A stretch of 7,285 nt of DNA. It comes from Betaproteobacteria bacterium. Lineage in GTDB: Bacteria > Pseudomonadota > Gammaproteobacteria > Burkholderiales > Burkholderiaceae_C. The notes beneath the pieces are model-generated. The model was not told the origin of the DNA. It worked only from the letters and a program-made list of their open reading frames with translations, and did no database searches. The position numbers and the translations under genes were made by a program. Positions 1-5,768 of this stretch are shown here, one piece after another. Position 1 is the first letter of the stretch, and each line of letters opens with the position of its first letter. The stretch is from positions 1 through 7,285 of the forward strand of contig JANXLW010000003.1 in the NCBI GenBank assembly GCA_025354965.1. The letters are read 5' to 3'.

Positions 1-192
1 GCCGAGCTGCAAAGCGTGGCCCACAACAAAACCACGCTGGTCATTGCGCACCGCCTGTCCACCGTGGTCGACGCACATGAGATTCTGGTGATGGAGGCCG
101 GGCGCATCATAGAGCGCGGCTCACACACTGAGCTGCTGGTAGCCAATGGACGCTACGCGGAGATGTGGGCGTTGCAGCAGAGTGCGGAGTAG
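1..192 (+). CDS. ABC exporter, C-terminal end of the ATPase domain (partial)
   Basis: Only the last 63 residues are present; the reading frame is open from base 1 and stops at 190-192. The segment TTLVIAHRLSTV carries the H-loop (switch) histidine that contacts ATP gamma-phosphate in ABC ATPases. It is followed by the usual tail: the D-loop-distal strand ILVMEAGRIIERG, then the SHTELL helix and a closing GRYAEMW. This ending is typical of exporters with the membrane domain fused to the ATPase (MsbA, or the Atm1/HMT heavy-metal and glutathione-conjugate type). My recollection of proteobacterial Atm1-type proteins, which end in a similar GRYA-MW-LQQ tail, favours that subgroup, but the transmembrane half is outside the window and the substrate cannot be told. 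Walker A, the signature motif and Walker B are also off the edge. Confidence 0.9.
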   Translation, partial: AELQSVAHNKTTLVIAHRLSTVVDAHEILVMEAGRIIERGSHTELLVANGRYAEMWALQQSAE

Positions 193-202
193 TTTTTAAT
201 AG

Positions 203-589
203 TTAACAATTGATGTACTTCTCTACGTAAGCAGCCAGCTTTTGATCGGAATGCCGAATGTGGCTGAGTAGCCAATCCGAGAGAAACGATTTCCAAAAAT
301 TTATATCCAGTGTGTCATTCGCAATTTGTTCAGATACCTCAGCGAATTTGGCGGTAAGCGCTTTGTGTCTTTGGATGTGGTCATCAATGTCCGGATAGCC
401 GATGGATCGCATTAGCTTCTCTTCATGTGCAAAATGGACTCGTGTGTACTGGTGCATCTGCAGTTCGAAGAGCTTCAGGTCTTTTTTGGTCGTCGCTTCC
501 AAAAAGCGGTTTACCTTCAAGAACCACTCCTGGTGCTGCGCATCAATGGTGGGGTCACCAATTTTGTAACTGCTCTTCCACTCGATCAT
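203..589 (-). CDS. Bacteriohemerythrin, single-domain O2-binding di-iron protein
   Basis: A 128-residue protein matching the usual length of a stand-alone hemerythrin domain. It should be a cytosolic four-helix bundle that binds O2 reversibly at a non-haem di-iron centre; in other bacteria such proteins store or deliver oxygen or sense it. All seven iron ligands are visible (numbering from the chosen ATG): His19 in IDAQHQEW, His52 and Glu56 in HFAHEE, His71 and His75 in HIQRH, His110 and Asp115 in HIRHSD. The start is taken at 589 because the family begins with a short segment ending in W before GxxxID, and AGGGA lies 8 nt upstream. A TTG 13 codons earlier would add a segment the family lacks and would fall inside the candidate promoter. 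The gene is about 45% GC by hand count against about 63% in sampled lines of neighbours, which suggests acquisition by transfer. There is no fused signalling domain and no operon partner. Confidence 0.93.
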   Translation of the reverse strand: MIEWKSSYKIGDPTIDAQHQEWFLKVNRFLEATTKKDLKLFELQMHQYTRVHFAHEEKLMRSIGYPDIDDHIQRHKALTAKFAEVSEQIANDTLDINFWKSFLSDWLLSHIRHSDQKLAAYVEKYINC

Positions 590-624
590 GTTGGGTGTCC
601 CTACGAAAGCAATACGGAGCCAGC

Positions 625-653
625 ACAATAAAGACTTGGTGCCGCCATACCAA
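625..653 (-). promoter_or_regulatory. Candidate sigma-70 promoter for the hemerythrin gene
   Basis: Read on the minus strand, TTGGTA (653-648) and TATTGT (630-625) are separated by 17 nt. Each matches 4 of 6 consensus bases, and the predicted transcript would start about 30 nt before the ATG at 589. The match is moderate and is supported mainly by its spacing and position. Confidence 0.35.
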
Positions 654-908
654 AAAAATGCCCGAACTTCAGACGGAAACAGGGGCTTTCAGGGGGCAAA
701 CTTATTCCATTTCCAAGTCATTCGTGTTTAGGCGTCAAGTCGCAGTCATTGCTGTAGCATGACAAGGCAAGGATGATTTGGATGTGGAACGGATAAGGCA
801 TTTCAACCGCATAAGGGGCAGTATCGCGCATTTGATCAACGGTTGGGCCACATAGAAACCCTCACGATTCCCGCATCCTTGGCGAAACTCCACCGCAAGC
901 ACCTGCCT

Positions 909-940
909 GGCTCAGGCCTGCCCGCCAGCGGGCCTGAGTC
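909..940. repeat. Strong hairpin: perfect 8-bp inverted repeat, 12-nt loop
   Basis: CTCAGGCC at 911-918 pairs perfectly with GGCCTGAG at 931-938. As RNA the stem extends to 10 bp through a G-U at 910/939 and G-C at 909/940. The loop is GC-rich and could refold as CCCG/CGGG (921-924 with 929-932). No T-run follows on either strand, so it does not look like an intrinsic terminator. It lies about 155 nt before the SPFH start. It could be a dispersed repeat unit, a protein site or a leader-RNA structure; the single copy here cannot distinguish these. Confidence 0.6.
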
Positions 941-1082
941 GCCGCCTCATCTATTGGCGCTTCACAGTCCTCCCACAGTGGTGGCTTGCCTGCTGAAGCC
1001 AGCCTTGATCGAGCCCAAGCTGCGATACTGCGGTCACGGCAAGGCAGTCGCATGCTGCCGTTTCATTGTTGCTGACTACAAA

Positions 1083-1090
1083 AAGGAGGT
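1083..1090 (+). promoter_or_regulatory. Near-perfect Shine-Dalgarno site for the SPFH gene
   Basis: AAGGAGGT lies 5 nt before the ATG at 1096 and is the strongest ribosome site in the window. It decides the start: the ATG at 1066 in the same frame has no such site and would put this sequence inside the gene. Confidence 0.85.
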
Positions 1091-1095
1091 GTTTC

Positions 1096-1938
1096 ATGAG
1101 GTCATTCGGTCGATTTGCCGATGCGCAAGAAGGCGGTTGGATCAAGCGGATATTGCTCTTCGTGGGCGCGTGCGTGGTCATCGTCCTGCTGGCGCCAGTG
1201 GCGATCGTGCCCGCCGGTAGCCGTGGCGTGATGACGACCTTTGGCTCGGCGCGCGATGCGCTGTATGAACCCGGTTTGCATTTCCGTTGGCCCATCGCCC
1301 AGTCCATGAACCTGATGAATGTGCAGATTCAAAACGGCGAGGGGGACGGCGATGCGGCGTCCAAAGACCTGCAAACGGTGCACACCAAAGTGGCCATCAA
1401 CTACCACCTTGACCCGGCCTTTGCCGTAGAGGCGTTCAAAAATGTCGGGCCGTCAACCGACATCCTGGCCCAGCGCATCATCATTCCGGCGACCCATGAG
1501 TCGGTCAAGGCCGTCACAGCGCTTTTCACCGCAGAAGAGTTGATCACCCAGCGCACCGTGGTGCGGGATCAGATTGCGACGCTGCTGAAGCAAAAGATGG
1601 TGCGCCACGGCCTGGTGCTCGATGAGTTCAACTTGATCAACTTTGCGTTTTCCAAGAGCTTTTCCGATGCGATTGAAAACAAGGTGAAGGCCGAACAGCA
1701 AAAGCAGCAGGCCGAGCGCGACTTGCAGCGATTGCAGGTGGAAGCGCAGCAAAAGGTGGTGGGTGCCAAGGCCGAGGCGGAGGCTCTGGCGGTACAGCGG
1801 ATGCAAATCACGCCAGAATTGTTGTCGCTGCGTCGTATTGAAAATGAACGTGCTGCGATTGCCAAATGGGATGGCAAGCTACCCAGCGTGACCAGCGGTG
1901 CCACACCGTTTATCAACGTGGACCATTCCAGCAAGTAA
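1096..1938 (+). CDS. Prohibitin-type SPFH/Band 7 membrane protein
   Basis: A 280-residue protein. One N-terminal transmembrane segment (about residues 18-40, IKRILLFVGACVVIV onward) is followed directly by the SPFH domain (about 38-195), with the typical opening VPAGSRGVMTTFG, the GLHFRWP turn and the KVAINYHLDP strand. An alanine/glutamine/glutamate-rich coiled coil (about 193-235) precedes a tail with KWDGKLP, a segment I associate with bacterial prohibitin homologues. Members form large ring assemblies on the inner membrane; relatives such as HflK/HflC and mitochondrial prohibitins bind FtsH-type proteases and restrain them. That role is inferred from family and is not visible here. The protein is a single gene rather than an HflK-HflC pair, and no ftsH is nearby. 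It is followed after 13 nt by an aldo/keto reductase and may share its transcript. Confidence 0.9.
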   Translation: MRSFGRFADAQEGGWIKRILLFVGACVVIVLLAPVAIVPAGSRGVMTTFGSARDALYEPGLHFRWPIAQSMNLMNVQIQNGEGDGDAASKDLQTVHTKVAINYHLDPAFAVEAFKNVGPSTDILAQRIIIPATHESVKAVTALFTAEELITQRTVVRDQIATLLKQKMVRHGLVLDEFNLINFAFSKSFSDAIENKVKAEQQKQQAERDLQRLQVEAQQKVVGAKAEAEALAVQRMQITPELLSLRRIENERAAIAKWDGKLPSVTSGATPFINVDHSSK

Positions 1939-1951
1939 GCAAAAATTTCCC

Positions 1952-2983
1952 ATGCAGTACCACAATCTCGGCAATAGCCAACTGAAAGTCTCCGCCCTGT
2001 GCCTGGGCACCATGATGTTTGGCGACCAGACCGCTTCCGACGAGGCGGCTGCCATCTTGGCCGATGCCCACGCCCATGGTGTGAACTTCATCGACACCGC
2101 CGACGTCTATTCCAGGGGTGGCTCGGAGACCATGGTCGGTGAGTTACTCAAGGGTCAGCGCCACGATTGGGTGCTGGCCACCAAGCTTGGCAACAAGATG
2201 TCTGACCGCGTGAACGAAGATCAGTACTCGCGCAGCTGGATGCTGCGCGAAGTCGAGGCCAGCCTGAAGCGATTGAAAACCGACTGCGTGGACATTTTGT
2301 ATCTGCACCGCGACTACAACGGCATGAACCTCGAAGAGCCCCTGCGCGCGCTGGAGGCAATGTTGCGTTCGGGTCAGATCCGCTACTGGGGTGTCTCCAA
2401 TTTTCGGGGTTGGCGGATTGCCGAGTTGATGCGCGTGGCAGGCCAGCTTGGCATGCCGGGCCCGGTGGTGTGCCAGCCCTATTACAACCTGCTTAACCGC
2501 ATGCCCGAGTTTGAGGTGTTGCCGGCCTGTGCGCACTATGGCATTGGCGTGACACCTTACAGCCCGATTGCGCGCGGCGTGCTCACCGGCAAGTACGGAC
2601 ACGGGCAGACGCCAGACCCAGGCACGCGTGCCGGCCGAGCCGACAAGCGCATGTTGGAGACCGAGTTTCGAGAGGAGTCATTGCTGATTGCACAAAGGCT
2701 TCAAGCGCATGTGGCTGACAAGGGCATCAGCCTGGCGCAATTCGCCACTGCCTGGGTGCTGGCCAACCCGCTGGTGAGCTCGGTCATTGTCGGACCTCGC
2801 ACGCTGCAGCAATGGCAAGACTACCGGCCGGCGCTGAGCTATGTGTTCACACAGCAGGACGAGGCGCTGGTGGACAGCCTGGTCAGGCCAGGTCACCCGT
2901 CGACGCCTGGCTATACCGATCCGTCTTACCCGCCGGACGGCCGCGTGCGCCCCGATTTGCCGGCATTGGCGCCAGGGCATTGA
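1952..2983 (+). CDS. Aldo/keto reductase, NADPH-dependent (substrate unknown)
   Basis: A 343-residue TIM-barrel oxidoreductase, the usual length for the bacterial Tas/YajO and Kv-beta-like branch of the superfamily. The catalytic tetrad is complete: Asp48 and Tyr53 in FIDTADVYS, Lys78 in LATKLG, His119 in LYLHRDY. Other hallmarks are RYWGVSNF (144-151), the QPYYNLLNR strand and TPYSPIARGVLTGKYG, where cofactor and substrate are held; a late SSVIVGPRT segment should bind the NADP phosphate. The expected reaction is reduction of an aldehyde or ketone to an alcohol in the cytosol, but no specific substrate can be assigned. The ATG at 1952 is chosen because MQYHNLGNSQLKVSAL is the standard N-terminus; the same frame extends upstream only through the end of the SPFH gene. 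No clear Shine-Dalgarno precedes it, so translation may depend on coupling to the gene 13 nt upstream. Confidence 0.93.
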   Translation: MQYHNLGNSQLKVSALCLGTMMFGDQTASDEAAAILADAHAHGVNFIDTADVYSRGGSETMVGELLKGQRHDWVLATKLGNKMSDRVNEDQYSRSWMLREVEASLKRLKTDCVDILYLHRDYNGMNLEEPLRALEAMLRSGQIRYWGVSNFRGWRIAELMRVAGQLGMPGPVVCQPYYNLLNRMPEFEVLPACAHYGIGVTPYSPIARGVLTGKYGHGQTPDPGTRAGRADKRMLETEFREESLLIAQRLQAHVADKGISLAQFATAWVLANPLVSSVIVGPRTLQQWQDYRPALSYVFTQQDEALVDSLVRPGHPSTPGYTDPSYPPDGRVRPDLPALAPGH

Positions 2984-3005
2984 TGTGTGATGATGCGGCT
3001 TTAGG

Positions 3006-3011
3006 TATATT
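3006..3011 (+). promoter_or_regulatory. Possible -10 element upstream of the binding-protein gene
   Basis: TATATT (5 of 6 to TATAAT) lies 31 nt before the ATG at 3043, in the 59-nt gap after the aldo/keto reductase. The only -35-like hexamer, TTGATG at 2980-2985, is 20 nt away, longer than optimal, so this is weak evidence that the downstream genes start a new transcript. Confidence 0.3.
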
Positions 3012-3042
3012 CCACGTCACTGAAACTGAAAGAGGAACAAAT

Positions 3043-3933
3043 ATGGTCGCTTCCCGATGGAGTTGGATGGCAGCATTCGCAGCGCTAAGCTGGTTTGGGG
3101 CTGCGACGGCAGAGACCGTCCTGGAGCGGGTCGCGGCGGGCGGAAAACTGGTGGTCGCCCATCGGGAGTCGTCCATTCCGTTTTCTTATCTTGACCAGAA
3201 CAAAAAGCCGGTTGGCTACGCGCTCGATCTGTGCCTGAAGATCGCCGAGGCGGTGCGCAAGAAGACCGGCGCCAAGAATATGCAGGTTGAGTTCCTGATG
3301 GTCACACCGGCCAACCGCATCGCCATGGTGGAGCAGGGCAAAGCCGATCTGGAGTGTGGCTCCACCACCAACAACGCTGAGCGTCGGCAAAAGGTTGCAT
3401 TCACGATTCCTCATTTCATCACCGGCGCCCGCCTGCTGGTACGCGCCAACAGCAAGGTGCAGCGGATGGAAGATCTGGAGGGCAAAAAACTGGTGTCCAC
3501 CAAAGGCACGACCCCGCTGAAGGCGGCAGAGCAAACCAATCGCGAGCACTTGATGGGAGTCACCATCTTTGATGTACCGGATCATGCCAAGGCGGTTGAG
3601 ATGGTGGAAACGGGTCAGGCCGATGCCTTCGTCATGGATGACGTCTTGTTGTACGGTCTGGCGGCAAATCGCGCCAATCCAGCGGCTTTGAAGGTGGTGG
3701 GTAAGTTCCTCACGACTGAGCCGCTGGCCATCATGCTGCCCAAGAATGATCCTGACTTCAAAAAACTGGTTGATAGCGAAATGCGTCGGCTGATTACCGG
3801 TAAAGAAATTTTTGCCATTTACGACAAGTGGTTCATGAAACCCATTCCCCCGAAACACACCTCGCTGAACATGCCGGTGAGCTACCTGCTCAAGGACTTC
3901 TGGAAGTACCCGACCGACATCGTTCCGTTTTAG
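3043..3933 (+). CDS. Periplasmic amino-acid-binding protein, glutamate/aspartate (GltI) type
   Basis: A 296-residue family 3 extracellular solute-binding protein, close in length to E. coli GltI (about 300). A signal peptide is visible: Arg5, a hydrophobic stretch to about residue 20 and a likely cut after Ala23 (ATA/ET), so the protein should be periplasmic. Segments resembling GltI include AHRESSIPFSY (39-49), VGYALD (57-62), ECGSTTNN with ER following (104-114), KGTT (154-157), the DH pair (180-181), MDD (198-200) and the C-terminal PIPPK. Several of these hold acidic amino acid ligands in GltI, so a dicarboxylic amino acid is the best guess. The start has AGAGGA 6 nt upstream; longer versions of the frame lie inside the preceding gene. 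No permease or ATPase genes are adjacent, so it is an orphan here, with pyrC beginning 1 nt after its stop. Confidence 0.92.
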   Translation: MVASRWSWMAAFAALSWFGAATAETVLERVAAGGKLVVAHRESSIPFSYLDQNKKPVGYALDLCLKIAEAVRKKTGAKNMQVEFLMVTPANRIAMVEQGKADLECGSTTNNAERRQKVAFTIPHFITGARLLVRANSKVQRMEDLEGKKLVSTKGTTPLKAAEQTNREHLMGVTIFDVPDHAKAVEMVETGQADAFVMDDVLLYGLAANRANPAALKVVGKFLTTEPLAIMLPKNDPDFKKLVDSEMRRLITGKEIFAIYDKWFMKPIPPKHTSLNMPVSYLLKDFWKYPTDIVPF

Positions 3934-3934
3934 C

Positions 3935-4966
3935 ATGACGCAAACGCTTCAGTTGACGCGCCCCGACGACTGGCATTTGCATGTACGCGATGGCGACGCC
4001 CTGAACACGGTAGTGCCGCACAGCGCTGCCCAGTTTGGTCGCGCCGTCATCATGCCGAATCTGCGACCACCGGTGACAACCACATCAGCCGCGCTGGCCT
4101 ACCGGGACCGCATCCGGGCGGCGGTGCCGCAAGGCTTCCAGTTCGAGCCCTTGATGACGCTCTACCTCACCGATAACCTTGGCGCGGATGAAATCAGGCG
4201 CGCCCACGAAGCCGGTGTGGTCGCAGTCAAGCTTTACCCGGCCGGTGCTACCACCAACAGCGACGCCGGCGTGACCGACCTGCGAAAGACCTGCAAAGCG
4301 CTGGAAGCCATGCAGCGCACCGGCATGTTGCTGCTGGTGCATGGTGAAGTGACGTCTCCCGAGGTTGACATTTTTGACCGTGAAGCGGTGTTCATCGATA
4401 CCCAGCTGATTCCCTTGCGCCGGGATTTTCCAGAGCTGAAAATTGTGTTCGAACACATTACAACCCGCGACGCTGCGCAGTACGTTCAGGCGGCAGATCG
4501 CTTCACGGCAGCCACGCTTACCGCCCACCATTTGCTGTACAACCGCAACGCCATTTTTACCGGTGGCATCAGGCCACATTACTACTGTCTGCCGGTGCTC
4601 AAGCGCGAGACCCATCGGCTCGCTTTGGTGCAGGCTGCCACCGCTGGTTCGACCAAATTCTTCCTTGGCACCGACAGTGCCCCCCATCCCGCACAGCTGA
4701 AAGAACAGGCCAGCGGTTGTGCCGGCTGCTACACGGCGCATGCCGCCATGGAACTGTACGCCGAGGCGTTTGACGCGGCCGGTGCACTGGATAAATTGGA
4801 GGCGTTTGCCAGCTTCAACGGTGCCGATTTTTATGGCCTGCCGCGCAACACCGGCCGCATCACCTTGAAGCGCGAAGCATGGACTCCGCCCGAGAGTTTT
4901 ACCTTTGGTGAGGCGCAGCTAAAACCCCTGCGGTCTGGTGAAGCCCTTTCGTGGCGAATGATGTAG
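3935..4966 (+). CDS. pyrC: Dihydroorotase, class II (third step of pyrimidine synthesis)
   Basis: Catalyses reversible cyclisation of N-carbamoyl-L-aspartate to dihydroorotate in the cytosol as a zinc amidohydrolase. The 343-residue length fits the short class II enzymes, such as E. coli PyrC. All metal and catalytic residues are in place: His14 and His16 in WHLHVRDG, Lys99 (the carboxylated bridging lysine) in VAVKLYPAG, His136 in LLVHGE, His174 in FEHIT and Asp247 in LGTDSAPH. Arg18 and Asn42 (MPNLRPP) match the substrate-binding positions, and the mobile loop threonines are Thr106-Thr107 in GATTNSDAGV. The ATG lies 1 nt after the upstream stop and has no visible Shine-Dalgarno, implying coupling to translation of the binding-protein gene. 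The 3' end overlaps the next gene by 16 nt. No other pyrimidine genes are present. Confidence 0.98.
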   Translation: MTQTLQLTRPDDWHLHVRDGDALNTVVPHSAAQFGRAVIMPNLRPPVTTTSAALAYRDRIRAAVPQGFQFEPLMTLYLTDNLGADEIRRAHEAGVVAVKLYPAGATTNSDAGVTDLRKTCKALEAMQRTGMLLLVHGEVTSPEVDIFDREAVFIDTQLIPLRRDFPELKIVFEHITTRDAAQYVQAADRFTAATLTAHHLLYNRNAIFTGGIRPHYYCLPVLKRETHRLALVQAATAGSTKFFLGTDSAPHPAQLKEQASGCAGCYTAHAAMELYAEAFDAAGALDKLEAFASFNGADFYGLPRNTGRITLKREAWTPPESFTFGEAQLKPLRSGEALSWRMM

Positions 4967-5700
4967 ATTCTTGTGGGTCGATTGATTGGGCTGCACCATG
5001 GCTGTCGCCGTGGCGTGTCGTTGGCCATAGGGTATCCATGCGGGTGACGGGTGGTGTGCCGCAACCAACTGCTCTGAATCAGACCGCACTGGCTCCGGTG
5101 CATTTTGTACCGCAGTCAGCCTTGCCCGCCGGCGTCGCCTATGAGCAGTACATTTTTGACACCCGGCAGGTACCCACGCGCGACGGTTTGCACGATTTTT
5201 TCAACGGCCTGGCCTGGCTGCAGTTTCCTTTGATCAAGTGGCGTTTGAACCAATTGCACGTGTCGCAGATTGAGCTTAGTGGCATTGCGCCGGTACGTGG
5301 TCCGGCGCGTGACGCTTTGACCGTATTTGACGAGAACGCGGCCTTCCTGCAAGCGCCCGATGTGTTGTGGCAGGCCCTGGCGGCCAAGGACTGGAACACC
5401 TTGTTTGTCGACCTGCGCTCGCTGTGGCAAGAAGCACGTCTGGTCTTGTTTGGCCACGCCTTGCTGGAGAAACTGGTGTCACCCCGAAAAGCCATCACGG
5501 CCCACGTTTACCGGGTGCAGGTGGCTGGCAATTCACCGGCAGAGCTGGATGCCTGGATGGCTTTGGATTTGAGTGCTGAAAAACTGGCAAGCAAACCGTT
5601 TGCACATTTGCCGGTGCTGGGCGTGCCGGGCTGGTGGGCGGCCAATGAAGACCCGGCTTTTTACGCCGACAGCAGCGTGTTTCGTCCGCCCAGGCCTTGA
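4951..5700 (+). CDS. DUF3025 family protein, function unknown
   Basis: A 249-residue soluble-looking protein with no signal peptide or membrane segment. It fits the DUF3025 family as I remember it: an RDGLHDFFNGLAWLQFP block followed by IKWRLNQLH (77-103), RDALTVFDENA (120-130), a tryptophan-rich middle and FGHALLEKL (167-175). The conserved Arg/Asp/His/Asn pattern suggests an enzyme or binding site, but no reaction is known to me. The start is placed at GTG 4951, inside the end of pyrC, because the segment IDWAAPWLSPW at residues 11-21 looks like the family N-terminus and no ATG precedes it in frame; a weak GGTGAAG lies 7 nt upstream. The first in-frame ATG, at 5038, would delete that segment. 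The 16-nt overlap with pyrC suggests co-translation, a neighbour arrangement I recall from other Burkholderiales. Confidence 0.85.
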   Translation: MANDVDSCGSIDWAAPWLSPWRVVGHRVSMRVTGGVPQPTALNQTALAPVHFVPQSALPAGVAYEQYIFDTRQVPTRDGLHDFFNGLAWLQFPLIKWRLNQLHVSQIELSGIAPVRGPARDALTVFDENAAFLQAPDVLWQALAAKDWNTLFVDLRSLWQEARLVLFGHALLEKLVSPRKAITAHVYRVQVAGNSPAELDAWMALDLSAEKLASKPFAHLPVLGVPGWWAANEDPAFYADSSVFRPPRP

Positions 5701-5726
5701 AATCGGATCGCATGCACTTAACATCT
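5696..5726 (+). promoter_or_regulatory. Candidate htpX promoter, sigma-70 and/or heat-shock sigma-32
   Basis: CTTGAAA (5696-5702) is an exact match to the sigma-32 -35 box and contains TTGAAA, 5 of 6 for sigma-70. After 16 nt comes TAACATCT (5719-5726): TAACAT is 4 of 6 for a sigma-70 -10, and the CATnT part agrees with the 3' half of the sigma-32 -10 box (CCCCATnT), while its C-run is absent. The -35 box overlaps the DUF3025 stop codon. A start near 5732 would give a leader of about 37 nt. htpX is a heat-shock gene in E. coli, which makes the reading plausible. Confidence 0.45.
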
Positions 5727-5768
5727 AGGGCTACGATTGGCTGATTCAAGCCGTATTTGAAGGACATC

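Larger units (their letters stand above)
590..1095. other. 506-nt spacer between divergent genes, no gene supported
   Basis: The region separates the minus-strand hemerythrin from the plus-strand SPFH gene. Its left part (about 630-860) is AT-richer and must carry the hemerythrin promoter. Its right part (about 890-1060) is GC-rich and has several inverted repeats: a strong one at 909-940 and weaker ones at 983-1000 (GGCTT/AAGCC) and 1043-1059 (GGCAG/CTGCC). Open frames here (for example 862-1053 on the minus strand and 843 onward on the plus strand) have no recognisable domain, no convincing ribosome site, and the plus-strand one runs into the SPFH gene in the wrong frame. I could not pick a convincing promoter for the SPFH gene. 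A degraded gene or mobile-element remnant on the minus strand is possible but not shown. Confidence 0.6.

Noticed and set aside
427..762. Plus-strand open frame across the hemerythrin start
   Set aside because: Antisense to hemerythrin for half its length, Ser/Trp/Arg-rich, no domain; the minus-strand hemerythrin explains the conservation.
843..1220. Plus-strand open frame running from the spacer into the SPFH gene
   Set aside because: It overlaps the SPFH gene in another frame for over 120 nt, has no ribosome site and no domain.
3085..3936. 283-codon minus-strand open frame opposite the binding-protein gene
   Set aside because: Antisense shadow of a gene with clear family motifs; no ribosome site and low-complexity His/Gln/Arg content.
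4234..4266. Loop region of dihydroorotase checked for a catalytic defect
   Set aside because: The mobile-loop threonines and the carboxylated lysine are present, so the enzyme looks intact.
4085..4741. 218-codon minus-strand open frame opposite pyrC
   Set aside because: Antisense to pyrC, whose catalytic residues are all present; no recognisable domain.
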